This document shows, in pieces, positions 1 through 11,082 of a stretch of DNA of 64,000 nucleotides (position 1 is its first letter; each line of letters starts with the position of its first letter). Source of the stretch: Marchantia polymorpha subsp. ruderalis (Eukaryota > Streptophyta > Marchantiopsida > Marchantiales > Marchantiaceae); assembly GCA_037833965.1 (NCBI GenBank), contig AP031356.1:11244501-11308500 (forward strand). Direction: 5' to 3'. The notes beneath the pieces were generated by a model, which made no database searches, was not told the origin of the DNA, and worked only from the letters and a program-made list of their open reading frames with translations. Position numbers and translations under genes: made by a program.

Positions 1-1951
1 GGAGTGGCACAAGGTTGATCAATTTTCTCGCTACCAGAAGATACATTGTATTTCAAAAAGCATCTCGCGGTTTTGATAAAGAATGAAAAAATCGACGAGA
101 CTCCTCGGAAGTATTTCTTTTTCAGATGATGGTACGGAGTACTAGAAACTCCGTTCTTTGATTGATCAAAAAATACCCACTCAGGCCATTTAAAGTTGAG
201 GCTTCCAGACGATGAGGCTGTATATTCAAAGCATTATGGCACATTCGAACAATGTCAATAAGCATTCTTCAGAAGAATGAATACTGTCCGGAAGACTGAC
301 AACGAACTTGCTCCATGAGATGCCATGATTCGTTCTTCATTCGCACTGATCCTCACGAATCTCTGAACGTGAACTTGCAGATTGGTGTAATTGCCTTGAT
401 CTACATATTTAGTTCCAGAGTCATTCTCTTCTTTCTTCAGCACAGTGCCACAGAGTATGGATGACGTGTAAAGGCGGAAGAGTACAGTTACGCTAAATCG
501 ATACTTTTATATTCAAGCTAGATCGTGCAGTCAATGAGAAAGAAGGCCCGCACCATCTATCTTCACAATTCTGCAGGCCATCCCTTGCACATCTGCAACA
601 CGCAAGCTCCATCAGAGTGTACCTGCACCGCACTGGCCTCAGATGTCACTGCACCTCTTCACAATCCATTACATGCTAAACTACGCCAATCAGCTACATT
701 TCCAGGTCAGAATTATCTGCTTCCTTCAGACTTCTCCTTTTTGTGCACTATTCCACTTTTCTAGTTGGCTGGCTTCGATATTATCCGAAACTTTTTGCAT
801 TTCCTTAACATATTTTAGGAGATATATTGAATTATGAAATTTTTTGACACAACGTTCAATTAGGAGCATATATTGTATCGAATAATATTTTTCAATCGAA
901 TCTATAATTTGTTTATAAATTAATTTGTTCATCAATTCAATGTTGTAGTATTTTCAATGACTTTGCTGCTAAATTGTACACTACTTTTCAAACCTTTGGG
1001 AGGTTGAAACCCTGAACGAACACTACACCTAATTTTGTTCTACATCATGGATTGCATTGAGTGCATTTCATTTCACATTGTACATTGCAGCTTGAGATTA
1101 GTTGTATGAAGAAAGTTTAAATATTTTTAATATAAAATTTATGATATCAATATAAAAGCTTATAATCTCAATATTCAATTGAATTCAGCCAATTGTCAGC
1201 TAATTTTTGGAATAAACGTATAGAAAAAATCATCACATTATTTTCTTGCTACCTTCCATTTCTATTTTTTATTAGTCTTCATTTTATACTTACAAATTTT
1301 ATGATCCTATTTTTAGATTCATAAGATTTTTTCAATGTATTTTTTTCAACGATTATGATAATAAATTGAAAGATTTTTCTTACACAAACTTACAATTTTT
1401 TTTATTCTAATAAATACGAGAATATGAAAAAAATTTGATTTGATTGATTTTTCTTCGGTGCTTTAGACGGTTAAAAAATAAGTAGATTTAAGATCAAATC
1501 AATAGACATTTTTCAACAAGTTTATAACTTCAAATCATATAATTATTGATAAACATGTAAGTGAAAATTTTGTTGAAACAAAAGATAATTATGTTGAATC
1601 AATCAAATTTATCATATGTGCATTGAGTTAAAATAATTAATAAATTATTAATTATTTTTATTTCAAATAAATAATAATAACTCATATTTATTATCTAATC
1701 TTGAACGTAAAAAATTTACAAAATTGTTTATCAATTTTTGTTCCTTTTAAGATTCTAATTTCAACAATATAATAATCTCTTTCAATTTGTTTAGATTATA
1801 ATATTCAATCACATGTAAATTGATTTTTAGAATTAAATTTATTGGTACATATTTTTTTAATAAATCAGATTTATTTGAGTAAGTTAGAATTGTTAATTCT
1901 GAGAAATAAATTAATATAAAAAATTATACTAGAAGTTGAATATTTATTTTA
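1..1951. other. AT-rich intergenic DNA without a recognisable gene
   Basis: The first 800 bases are of mixed composition and hold only short open frames with no recognisable motif. From about 800 onward the sequence is strongly A+T rich with long A and T runs. I see no RNA gene, repeat unit or protein similarity here. The only boundary I can place is the TGTTGGATT that begins the Copia LTR at 1,952. Confidence 0.5.
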
Positions 1952-2206
1952 TGTTGGATTAACTCAGCTTTCGGATTAACTTGGGTTATTATTGAGATAA
2001 CCATGTGAACCTTGGATATTTGAACCTCCCGGCTATTTGAACCTCCCTTGGATATTTGAACCTCCCGGCTCTATAATGCTATGCATACTCATTATGTGAT
2101 GCTTGTTTTGTGGACGTAGCCCTTGAATGAACCACTTTAAAAGCTTGTGTCTCGTGTGTTTAAAGTTTGTTACTACTATCCTATTGTCAGTTACTTTTTT
2201 TGGCGA
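1952..2206 (+). repeat. 5' LTR of Copia-1
   Basis: It starts TGTTGGATT, like the 3' LTR at 13,172, and shares the segment with TTGTTTTGTGGACGTAG (about 2,105-2,121) followed by a GAATGAACCA/GGATGAATCA block. A short internal duplication of an ATTTGAACCTCCC phrase, three times between about 2,016 and 2,073, is present here and not in the 3' LTR. The right end is uncertain by some tens of bases. Confidence 0.65.
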
Positions 2207-2236
2207 AACTCAAATACCACAATTGGTATTTGAGTT
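2207..2236 (+). repeat. Perfect 12-bp inverted repeat at the Copia-1 primer binding site
   Basis: AACTCAAATACC (2,207-2,218) and its exact reverse complement (2,225-2,236) flank a 6-base spacer. The right arm overlaps TTGGTATTTGAGTTC, which resembles the plant Copia initiator-tRNA-Met primer binding site (TGGTATCAGAGC). The palindrome therefore spans the LTR/internal junction. Confidence 0.6.
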
Positions 2237-3660
2237 CCGCAAATTGAAAAAAGTGGACTAAAGACATAGAAAAAATTGGACTTGGCAGTTATAGTCATTA
2301 GCAAAACTATAAGACAGATATTTTTTTTGGCTTTTTTTGGTTTTGGTTGATTTCAAAACTCATGAACAAAATCAATCTCATGTCTTTGTTTGATCGTCAA
2401 GTTCAAAGTTTTCATGCCACAATGTGCTAATTTGCAAGATTTTTAATATAGTTCCAAGAACTTGATGTCTGCACTGCAGGGATAAAGTATCCAACTTCAA
2501 CAATTTTCATTTGTGTGCATCAACCGAGCAAGTTCAAAGTTTTCATGCCACAATGTGCTAATTTGCAAGATTTTTTATATAGTTCCAAGAACTTGATGTC
2601 TGCACTGCAGGGATAAAGTATCCAACTTCAACAATTTTCATTTGTGTGCATCAAACGAGCAAGTTGAACGCTAACGCATGACGTTCGATATTGTGATTTG
2701 AAAGATTAACAGCAATCTTCCGTCTGTGCAAGACTGTGGACTTAAGATTTAGGCGATTGAATTTCTTGTTTTTCCAGCAACAGTTGCACGTGTTTTCTCA
2801 AAGGTGTTCGGTTGTGTATGCGCAGGCACGCACCCTTATGCAACTCAGTCTTTCCAAAGCTAAAATCAAATCGTGTAGACTTGCAATCTTCAACATGAAA
2901 GATTTGGGACTAGAATCCAATATTGTATTTGATGATCTGGTGATAGATCTTCAAAATTTGAGCAAGAAAATTTTAGATGGGAAAAAAGTCTTTTCATTTT
3001 TTCAGTTTGTTGCCGTCATTGTACCTGAAGTTATCACATACACTTCTCCCTTGTGATAGAAATATCACTTACAAAGATGTTGTAAATGTTCTATTGATAG
3101 ATCACGTGTAGTTGAAAATGATGGCATCATCTTGCCTATCCACTTCAATGTGATCCGAGGTTGGTCACTTTCAAAGTATGACAAGGATGAAAACCGTGTT
3201 GGATCTAAAGGTTCTAAGTCCATGAATAAGATCCCTTAAATGAAGACGGTAATTTATTGGAGATGTGACGAGAGTGGACACATCAATAAGGAATGTCAGT
3301 TGAAGATGAAAGACGCAGTTGCCCCTCCGTTGGCAAATGTTACTGAACACTTTGACCTTGAGATGCTGCAGTATGGCTTATGAAGCCGGACGTATGTTCG
3401 ATGCGATTCATCAAAAGTTGTTGATGATGTATGGATTTTTAAAGGTACTTGTTCTTATCACATTTATTACATTAGATAATTCTTTTCTACTTTTTGAAGA
3501 TTAGACAGATGAGGTTTTATGGGGAATGATCAACTCTGTAGTATTGAAGGTGTTGTACTAGTGAAGATTTGCATGTTTAATGGAGTAAAATGTATATTGA
3601 TCCAAGTTAGATAAATACTTGATATGAGAAAGAACTTGATCTCTTTTGATATGTTATATT
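2237..3660 (+). pseudogene. Copia-1 gag, protease and start of integrase region (fossil)
   Basis: The stretch shows a Gag-like region. It is followed around 3,250-3,310 by a zinc-knuckle-like CDESGHINKEC segment, by a protease-like region around 3,400-3,480, and near 3,600-3,660 by a segment resembling the conserved MRKNLISFDML of the Copia GAG-pre-integrase domain. Together with the matching continuation after 11,332 this is the 5' half of a Copia polyprotein. It is broken several times and not expressed as a protein in this state. Confidence 0.7.
2399..2660 (+). repeat. 131-bp tandem duplication inside Copia-1 gag region
   Basis: Two head-to-tail copies of a 131-bp unit begin GTTCAAAGTTTTCATGCCAC at 2,401 and 2,532. 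They differ at only a couple of positions, much less than the decay of the surrounding element. The duplication is therefore younger than the Copia insertion. Confidence 0.9.
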
Positions 3661-3669
3661 CATTTGGGC

Positions 3670-4470
3670 TGCAACTTCCGGGCTGACTCTCATTGATGTT
3701 TACCTCCGATGGCTTTTCAATAACTCATCATGATTCTAGAAGATTATGATTACTCCTCATACTCATAGCCCAAACACCCTCTCACACAATTTCATAAGGT
3801 ATCACTCCAAGTCACACATACATCTTCACATACACACTTCAAGGTATTGAAAATTCGTCACTCTTTCATATATGAAACAAGTCTCTACATATGACCTCTC
3901 CAAACTTGCTTAAAAGTCTCTTCCCTACCTCTCTATATATACTACTTGAAAATTTACCATAGTAACAAATGGTACTTCCTACCTAACTTACTTTTACAAA
4001 GATAAACCATAGTAAAGTTGACTAGTTTTCAATATGTGGCAACATGCCACTAGCCTCCTAAATATTCTAGATGTTTACTAATCCCTAGATTGAGGTCGCG
4101 ACATGCCATTTGTAACTTTCCAACTTCTACAAACTCCACTTGCCACTAAGTCAACATTAGACTTAGTCTAACCAATGAAGTTTCCCCTTACTTAGTAAAA
4201 CCAATCAAAACTAAACATGAAGTCAAAAGTATTTTCTCTTGGAATCTAGACTTTTGTATAAGACAAAATAGAATTGCTCATTCAAATCTTCTAGAACTTT
4301 TCTAATTGTTCCGCCAAGTATAGATATTATAGCTAAACATAGTCAAAACTTGATAAACTTAGTTATAAATAACTAGATTTAGTCATAACTATCATAACCA
4401 TGATTAACTCCTTGGCTAATTCTAGTTCTGGTTCACACATACAACATCCGGTCTTACACGGACTAGAATG
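3670..4470. repeat. 0.8-kb repeat family R1, copy 1
   Basis: This stretch aligns by eye with 26,298-27,060. Shared landmarks in the same order include GGCTGA(C/T)TCTCA, AACT(C/T)ATCATGATTCTA, AACCAATCAAAACTAA and GCTCA(T/C)TCAAATCTTCT. Both copies begin TG, as LTRs do, and neither has a coding frame. It sits between the two halves of Copia-1, so it is an insertion or solo LTR in that element. Its right end is diffuse and I could not find a target duplication. The element class is unknown. Confidence 0.6.
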
Positions 4471-4648
4471 AAACTCTAAGAAAAACGTGTTAGACATTGG
4501 ATCACATGATAAGATTATACTTTGAGTATACAAGCACAATAATCTGTACTTGCTAGAGTACAATACTAAATGTGAGGAATTTCACTTTACTAGAACTTGA
4601 GTCCAGATTTCTCATGTATGACTTGTAGGCTAGTACGCACGTGTGATA

Positions 4649-4656
4649 TGTACATG
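4649..4656 (+). repeat. 8-bp target site duplication of hAT-1, left copy
   Basis: TGTACATG directly abuts the TAGGCCTCG terminus. The identical 8 bases follow the right terminus at 11,324-11,331. Eight-base duplications are diagnostic of the hAT superfamily. Confidence 0.9.
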
Positions 4657-4800
4657 TAGGCCTCGTCAAGGTAATGTAAACCTTTGGGATTACCCGATAA
4701 AAGGGTAAAAGTTAGAGGTTTGGCTAAAGAGTATGTAAGGTAAAGGTAGAGCCAAATGGATTACTCGGTAATTACCGACTAACCCTCGTACCCGCAAAAA
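4657..4800 (+). promoter_or_regulatory. hAT-1 left terminal inverted repeat and subterminal GGTAA cluster
   Basis: The 18-bp terminal inverted repeat is followed by about six GGTAA or TTACC pentamers in both orientations up to about 4,785. In characterised hAT elements such as Ac, short clustered subterminal motifs bind the transposase; assigning that role here is inference from position and clustering. Confidence 0.65.
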
Positions 4801-5753
4801 AAAAAATGTGGACCCTCTCAAAATTACTCAGAATGTAATTTTGCACATTCTTCCTGAAGACGAGATCCAGAAAACAACAATGCAGCTTTAAGCCGAATTG
4901 GTATTTCCGACCGCAATTGCAATTCCGCATAATCTCGTGAAAGCACAAAGAGTAGGAGTTAAAGGTTAAGATCTTGCACATGACGGCCTCTTACACAGAT
5001 GATATGGAGAGTTTCCATTCCATCACAAAACTGGATCAAGGAGAAGTGAATGAAGTGCTTGATGAGCTTTTTAATGGCAAATTGAATTTTGCATTGTTGT
5101 CACTTGTTAAATTTTTTTTTTCTTTCAGATTAGTTATAGTAATCTTGTGGGCTCTCCATAAAGGGTTTATCGCTGAAGGGGATAGCATGTCAAGAAATTT
5201 GAGGCCAGTTGCAACACCATTTATCATCAGATTTATCCCTAAAGAGGATAGTAGGTTAGAATGGAACATGATTTAGACAAAGTTTCATATATGTCCACTT
5301 TTGATTCTAGCATTCTTTATACAATACAATCTATGATGTTAGACTTCCCAGCTCTCATGATCAAGTTTTTTATGGAGCTTTTATTGTCTCTCTCGTCGCA
5401 ATTTGCTGAAGTTGAGAAACTCAGCAAAAATTTTGTGCTTATACTTCAAGCTGATACTTGTACTACTGAAGTTGTAGACTTTGTGAATTAACTTTCTCGC
5501 TGTTCTTCTCAACAAAATTTTGCTTCATGAGTAATTTGTTCAGAGGTTTAGAAAAATGCATAGTACGTAAGTTCATTCTTCATATCTTTTATCTTGTTTG
5601 GCTTTTCCTTTTCCCGCAAGATCAAGTACAACATGCATACGTGTTTGTTGTTAGAATTTAGATGAAATGATTGACCGTGTGCTAGCAAGTGGAGGTTGAC
5701 TGTAAGTCTTTGGGGGATCCAGCGGATTATGCACTATAGTCAGCTACTCCGCG
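4801..5753 (+). other. hAT-1 5' region, unrecognised short frames
   Basis: Between the left subterminal cluster and the BED finger lie two overlapping open frames of 100 codons (4,974-5,276) and 76 codons (5,261-5,491). I recognise no domain in either. They could be an upstream leader, a decayed N-terminal exon, or sequence captured by the transposon. A T-rich tract near 5,111 ending in CAG would suit a splice acceptor but cannot be tested here. Confidence 0.35.
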
Positions 5754-7833
5754 GTGCATGATAGCCTTTGTGATAACGAATCTCTCTCTACGAATGTGCC
5801 TTGCAGCGACGATGCTCAGCATGTTGTCAACTTGAAGCGCAAACGAGTGCGACAATTCTATCCTTGGGTTTATACTAGGGACTGGAAGGCCAACGAGTCC
5901 ATTCAACAGTGCCAGCAGCGACAATGTGCACTGTGCTGGAAGTGGTTTTCCTACAAGACCAATGCATTGGGATGAAAGGCGCACATGTGCTTGCACGACA
6001 TCACAGATAACGTCACCGCATCGTCCACATTGTCCAACAAGCATATGGTCCAGGCAACGTTGAGTTGTGTTCACAAGCTTGTATTCGCGGCACTTGTCCT
6101 AAAAGAGTTTGAGAACGCCGTCGTCGATTACGTCGTGTTAGGGGGAATCATGCTGCGCGCAGTTAGCAGCGAGCGCTTCAAACAATTTGTTGTCGCACTG
6201 ACATACAGGTATGAATTGCCGTCAACTCGCACTATATTCCGACGCATCATTGAGCTACATTGTGTACTCGAGCCTACTCTTGCAATTTGATCGTCGCCAT
6301 GTTGTTTACTCTAAACAACGGGTCAAATCGGAATCTAAAAGGGTTTTACGTTGTCACCGCTCATTGGATGTACGTCGTCATGCTGAAGACCAAGAGCATT
6401 TTGTTGACGATCTTGGATGTCAAGTGCGGGGCGGGTGTCGGTATGCGCGTCGGGATAGACTTATTTGAATACTTGAAGCGCATGGGCCGTGATGTAATCA
6501 CGCGCGTTCTGAACGTCATCAACGATAATGGATCAGACGCAACAACGCAATTGGGCGACTCTTCCACCTCGTGAACGTCTTTGGCGGATACGAGCAACTA
6601 CGCAAGTGCAATCACGTCAAGTGCGCCGACCATTCCGTCCAGCTTGCGGTGCTGTAGATCTTACAGTTCATTCGCCAACCCACCGAACAGCTACGGTATG
6701 ACCTGGTTAAGATGCGTTGTAGCAAAGTCATCTGGCAACAATATTGAATTGAGGTCTCGCGCTTTGGTATGAGTAGCACAAAACCAATGCATGTAGACTT
6801 GCCAATGAGATGTAACTCGACGCATCAAATGTGGAAGATGCTTTTTGCAAACGTGTCGTTGTAGACACGATCATGTATCAAGGACAACATTGGCCAAAGT
6901 GCTCTTCAAGATTCACAATGGCACGTAATTGCCAGTGTGTCAAGTCTCTTTTGCGCATCACGGCAAGTTATGGAAAGTCTTGCGGCGGACTGCAAGTCGG
7001 CGCTCGACCTTGTGTCATTGTCTGTTGCCATGTTGATCAAGCATTGCAACGACAACGAGCATAACTTGCAAGAGATACATGATGCTCTGACGGCGATTCC
7101 CATGAAGATGAAACTGCAGTCGTATGAGAAGAAGCCAGTGCAAGAACCATCCATCATTGCAACTTATTTGAACCCTCAGACCCCGAAGCCGACTAACCTT
7201 GCTGAGCAAATGATTGTCATTGAAATTGTACGCAACGTCCTGCAGCGTAGCAATTGTGCCAAGATTAGCTCGACCAAGAGCAAAGACTTGCCATCAGAAG
7301 CGTCATGCAACTTGCTATTTGCCACAATGTTTCAGCCGTAGGGCGTCGACAGTGAAATGGATGACGAGATCGATCAATAATTGTTGATCGGTGTTGTCCA
7401 TGCCTCGGGCTTCATCGATGTCTTGTCATGATGGTCGGCCTGGAAGTATGTGTTGCCGGATCAATACCAGATGACAGTGGACTATCCAAGAACACCGACG
7501 ACGTCGACGCCATCAATTCGCGTGAATAGCACAGCCGGTTGTGAATTCACGTGTATGCGATAGTCTTTGTTATCGTTGGTATTCATCATGGTCATGTGTC
7601 TTTGTTTGTGGATGAATGCAGGTATACTCAAAGTGAAGGTGCATCGAGCGGCGACGACAACGGCTTTCCTAGCTGAAGGCGAGGAAAAGTTTTTGGAATC
7701 GATTGTCCAACAACTTGAAGAGAAGCAAGGTGGCTGGAATGAGGAGATACTCGAAGATAATGTCATTGCCATACTCCATTCTCAATACTCTGACCTTTTC
7801 TTTGATGCTGAACAAGACTTCAGATTTGACTAA
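5754..7833 (+). pseudogene. hAT transposase gene, frameshifted
   Basis: Segments in shifting plus frames show the hAT order. A BED zinc finger (CALCWKWFSYKTNALG, about 5,925-5,972, with following histidines) comes first. Next is a linker resembling RYELPSTRTIFRRIIE (about 6,208-6,255), the RNase-H-like core (FTLNNGSNRNLKGFYVV at 6,305 on, then VINDNGSDA near 6,515), a CADHSVQLAV segment near 6,620, and an MRCNSTHQMWKML segment near 6,810. The end is a C-terminal dimerisation motif (TSTPSIRVNSTAG, ending 7,539). The first catalytic aspartate, expected in the LTLDGW-type motif, is Asn (codon 6,314-6,316); the second (in DNGS) is kept. At least four frame changes and an in-frame stop at the usual WW pair (TGA, near 7,430) show it is dead. 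The last exon continues to the TAA at 7,831. Confidence 0.88.
7538..7621 (+). other. Probable 84-bp intron in the hAT-1 transposase
   Basis: GT at 7,538 follows the STA-G codon of the dimerisation motif, and a T-rich stretch ending ATGCAG lies at 7,616-7,621. Splicing restores a glycine codon and continues ILKVKVHRA, which fits the position of the AG-x-x-x-K/R motif at the end of hAT proteins. Without splicing, the frame stops within a few codons. Confidence 0.6.
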
Positions 7834-8204
7834 AATCACTCGTTGATATCATCAAAGTATGATAAATGCAATTCAAGAGTTTACCCTAAGCCCTAAGTAT
7901 TACATTGTTGTTTACTTTAAGCCAAACATGCTATTACTTTAGTAAATTAGACCTAAAGTAGATTTTACTCTAAATGTTGATATAGATACTTCAGCGTGCA
8001 CTAGTTATAGCTGTCACGTCAGCGATCCGCGCGCTTGGTAGGTAGAGAGTGAATGTCTTAGTTGACATGTATGTTTCCTTGGACTTATAAGAGATATTGG
8101 ATCCACGGATAAACTTTACATCTCGGATTCCTTACATATGAATATGCTACAAACTTTTGCCACTTGTGTAATTTGCATATATCACTTCTGTTGATGCATC
8201 CACA

Positions 8205-8850
8205 AAAGTGTCTCCATTTTTTCTTATGTATAGAGCTCATACTTTAACTCCTTCAAGTTTGATTAGACTTTCCAAAAGAGAGGAGTTTTTGACCAAAGTT
8301 GCAGCTATCAACAAATTTGTGGAGCATATTCACCGAGGACTACATCAGACCAATGAGAAGTTGATGATAATTCTAAATCGGCAAAAACAACATGCCAATG
8401 CTCATCATAGAGAAGTGGTTTTTGAGGTTGAAGATCATGTTTGATTATCTATAACAAATCTGTATCTTGTAGGAACACAAAAATTGAACGCTAGGTTCAT
8501 TGATTCATTATTGGTTTTGAAGCGTGTTTGTGAAGTGTCATACAAGTTGGAACTTCCGTTAGATATGAAAATACATCCAATATTTCATGTGTCACCGTTG
8601 CGAAAACATGTACCACAATCAAAATAATTCACCAACCAACTAGCATCACCTACTCTTCCAACCTTGATAGCAAATCATGAGGAGTTTGAGGTAGAAAAGA
8701 TACTCAAGAAACATATTTGAGGTCATTAATATACCAAAGTAGAGTATTTGATTCAATGGAAAGACCATCCATCATATGAATCAACTTGGGAATCAGCTAA
8801 AAATTTAGCAAATGCACCTTTGATAGTTTAGGAGTTTGAAGGTATGTGCA
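8205..8850 (+). pseudogene. Gypsy-1 integrase C-terminus and chromodomain (fossil)
   Basis: Around 8,400-8,620 there are segments resembling the integrase GPF/Y module (NARFIDSLLVLKRV, then YKLELPLDMKIHPIFHVSPL). These are followed at about 8,680-8,820 by a chromodomain-like stretch (EKILKKHI, then YLIQWKDHPSYESTWES). This combination defines the chromovirus branch of Ty3/Gypsy. The piece is broken and has no upstream protease, reverse transcriptase or RNase H. Confidence 0.8.
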
Positions 8851-8883
8851 ACGAGGACGTTGCATCTTAAAAGGAGGAAGGTT

Positions 8884-9325
8884 TGTAACTATCTTCAGTT
8901 AGTTAGATTTACAGTAAAGGTTACTCTAAATGTTGATATAGATACTTTAGCGTGCACTAGTCATAGTTGTCACGTGCTTGATAGGTAAAGAGAGGATGTG
9001 TTAGTTGACAGTGCGACGTTAGCAATCCGTGTGCTTATAGGTAAGGATTGAGTGTGTTAGTTAGGAGCGCCACATCAGCAATCCGTGAGCTTGTTAGGGT
9101 TATCTGCCATGTCATCCATCCACTAGGAGTGGGATGGATGGTGGGGATAAGATCTTATCTCCTTGTACTTGTTGGTGAGAGCTATATAAGGGAGAAAATA
9201 ACCATTGTTGGGATCTCTCATCTTCAGAGTTTAAGTTTTTGTCTTCAAGTGAACTTCTCTCTAAACGCTAGTTTTACACAAAAGCAGTTGTTAATCTCAC
9301 ACAGATGGTAAACAAGGATGTAACA
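8884..9325 (+). repeat. 3' LTR of Gypsy-1
   Basis: It starts TGTAACTATC right after the polypurine tract and contains a CTATATAAGGG TATA-like box near 9,183, the probable LTR promoter. It aligns along its length with the LTR at 27,665-28,010. Inside are several short variants of an AGCAATCCGTG phrase (about 9,022 to 9,080). The right end is approximate. Confidence 0.7.
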
Positions 9326-11082
9326 AACAACAAATCAAACTTTTCCTTGATCACACTGAATCTCAATATCTTCATCTGCAAGATGAAAATAAACTAAGAT
9401 TCCTTGTTAAGGTCATTCCCCAACTTACATGTATGGAAGGGAGGACAAAACTCTAGTGATCATATTTGATATAATGCAGCTCTCCGTCTAGAATGACAGC
9501 GATTCGTTAGTAACCTTTGCGTTGCTGGTTGAGTTCAGGCTGTCTATGTAAGTTACTAGCTTTGTTCCAAAGTCCAAACAAGCTGCCTCATAAATGAATC
9601 ATATAAATTGAGGATTCATAGTTGTCTGAACGATGAGTTTGTTTAAAGTTTCTTGATTGATAGCTAGAAAACTCTAACGTCATCTCCACTCGTGGAGAAA
9701 AACCTCATTAGAAGAGAAATCCTTTTCTTCGGATCATATACGGACTAATTCTTCTTTTTATTCCTTTTTTTTCTCCTCGTTTTCTACTTCTCTTTAACTA
9801 GCCCACCAAACAAGCAAGGGTGTGGGATCTATCACCTTCATGCAGGGACAGATCACTAATCAGCACAGTTTAAGTTTAACATGTGTAATCCAAAGTTGAA
9901 GTTGATGGATAATAACAGAGTTTACCGGTGTAGACATCTCACTAAGTTCTACATCATGTCTACTCTACTTCAATTTGTCGTTGCCACGATCGTCATTGTC
10001 AATCATGTCATCACTGACGTCCACGTTGTAACTGTATAAGAGGTTATCCCGATTCCTCTCGATATTTTTATGCTTTTTGAAAATGTTCGCAGGATATAGA
10101 CTAACCTTGATTCACTTACTAGACAATCCCATTTCTCACTGTCAAGCATCAAAGATTCCTTTCATTTGAGAGAAATTTTTCACTTCCTCTAATACCTCGT
10201 TTAGATATTGCAAACTTCACTGTCAAAGCGCAGATTTTCAAGGTTGAGATAGTGTATTGTTTCATCGTATGCTTGTGTTTTTGCGTGTAAACAGTTCTCC
10301 TTGTGGTATTCTTTTGATTATTGTATTTCCGTTGCATGTTGATGTGTTTTGTATACTCAGATATTAATGTCTTTCATTTTCTCCAGTCAAACAGCTCATT
10401 CACTGTTTTTTACAGTATACTTTATTGTAAACTCTTTGGTTTTCTTGGACATTCTCACTGTAAAATTGCTTGTTATATCTTCTGTCAAGTTTCATTTTCC
10501 TTCATGTGGCATTTTTAAGTCCTTTATAATGCAACGTGAAAAAACATGAAACTTGTAGGAGGTAAAATTCATTGTTAGTTTTCACTTCATGTCTTGGTAA
10601 TCCCCTTTGTGAAATTAGGAGCTTGGCTGTCCTATTCCTAATCTATATCTAAATCGTTCGTTAACTGTTTTTTGCCCATGCAAGACTTTTTTGTAGTTCG
10701 ATGTACATTTCTTTCTTTATCCTACACATACATGTATAGAAACTGGCTGCTGATCATTATGTCTAATTGCACTCTTCAATCTATAAACAACATTGCTTTT
10801 TACTCTTTTCAAATTTCTACAACTCTATCTAGCCATGACAGGATAACTTCAATGCACACAGCTGATTTTCCTTTCTCTTTTCTTATAGATTGTTCATATC
10901 TCCAGCTTCTTTTCAGATTTATATGATTCGAGCGGAGAAGGGCGGAGATGGATGAAGGAGAACGGCACATGCATCTTCGACGACGCCTGCATTGAGTGTT
11001 GTAAAGACTCCTTCAAACTTGATGGACTCATTGTTATGTAGTTTCATGACACGGTTGGCGAGGCTGTAGTTTACTAAACAGG
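9326..11082 (+). other. hAT-1 3' region, no recognised gene
   Basis: This is 1.7 kb of T-rich plus-strand sequence between Gypsy-1 and the right subterminal cluster. Open frames such as 10,321-10,518 and 10,672-10,926 are short and T-rich with no domain. A more GC-rich patch at about 10,925-11,045 holds a frame ending DDACIECCKDSFKLDG and then VM-stop. It stands out from its surroundings and could be a captured exon, but I cannot identify it. Confidence 0.4.

Larger units (their letters stand above)
7920..9325 (+). mobile_element. Ty3/Gypsy chromovirus remnant inside hAT-1 (Gypsy-1)
   Basis: Two LTR pieces (about 7,920-8,060 and 8,884-9,325) share a block containing CTCTAAATGTTGATATAGATACTT and CGTGCACTAG. 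They enclose only the last part of a pol gene: the integrase tail and a chromodomain. Most of the interior is missing. A purine-rich AAAAGGAGGAAGG stretch just before 8,884 is the expected polypurine tract. The fossil is less decayed than the related Gypsy-2 and lies wholly within hAT-1, so it inserted after it. It carries a few breaks. The left limit is uncertain. Confidence 0.8.
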
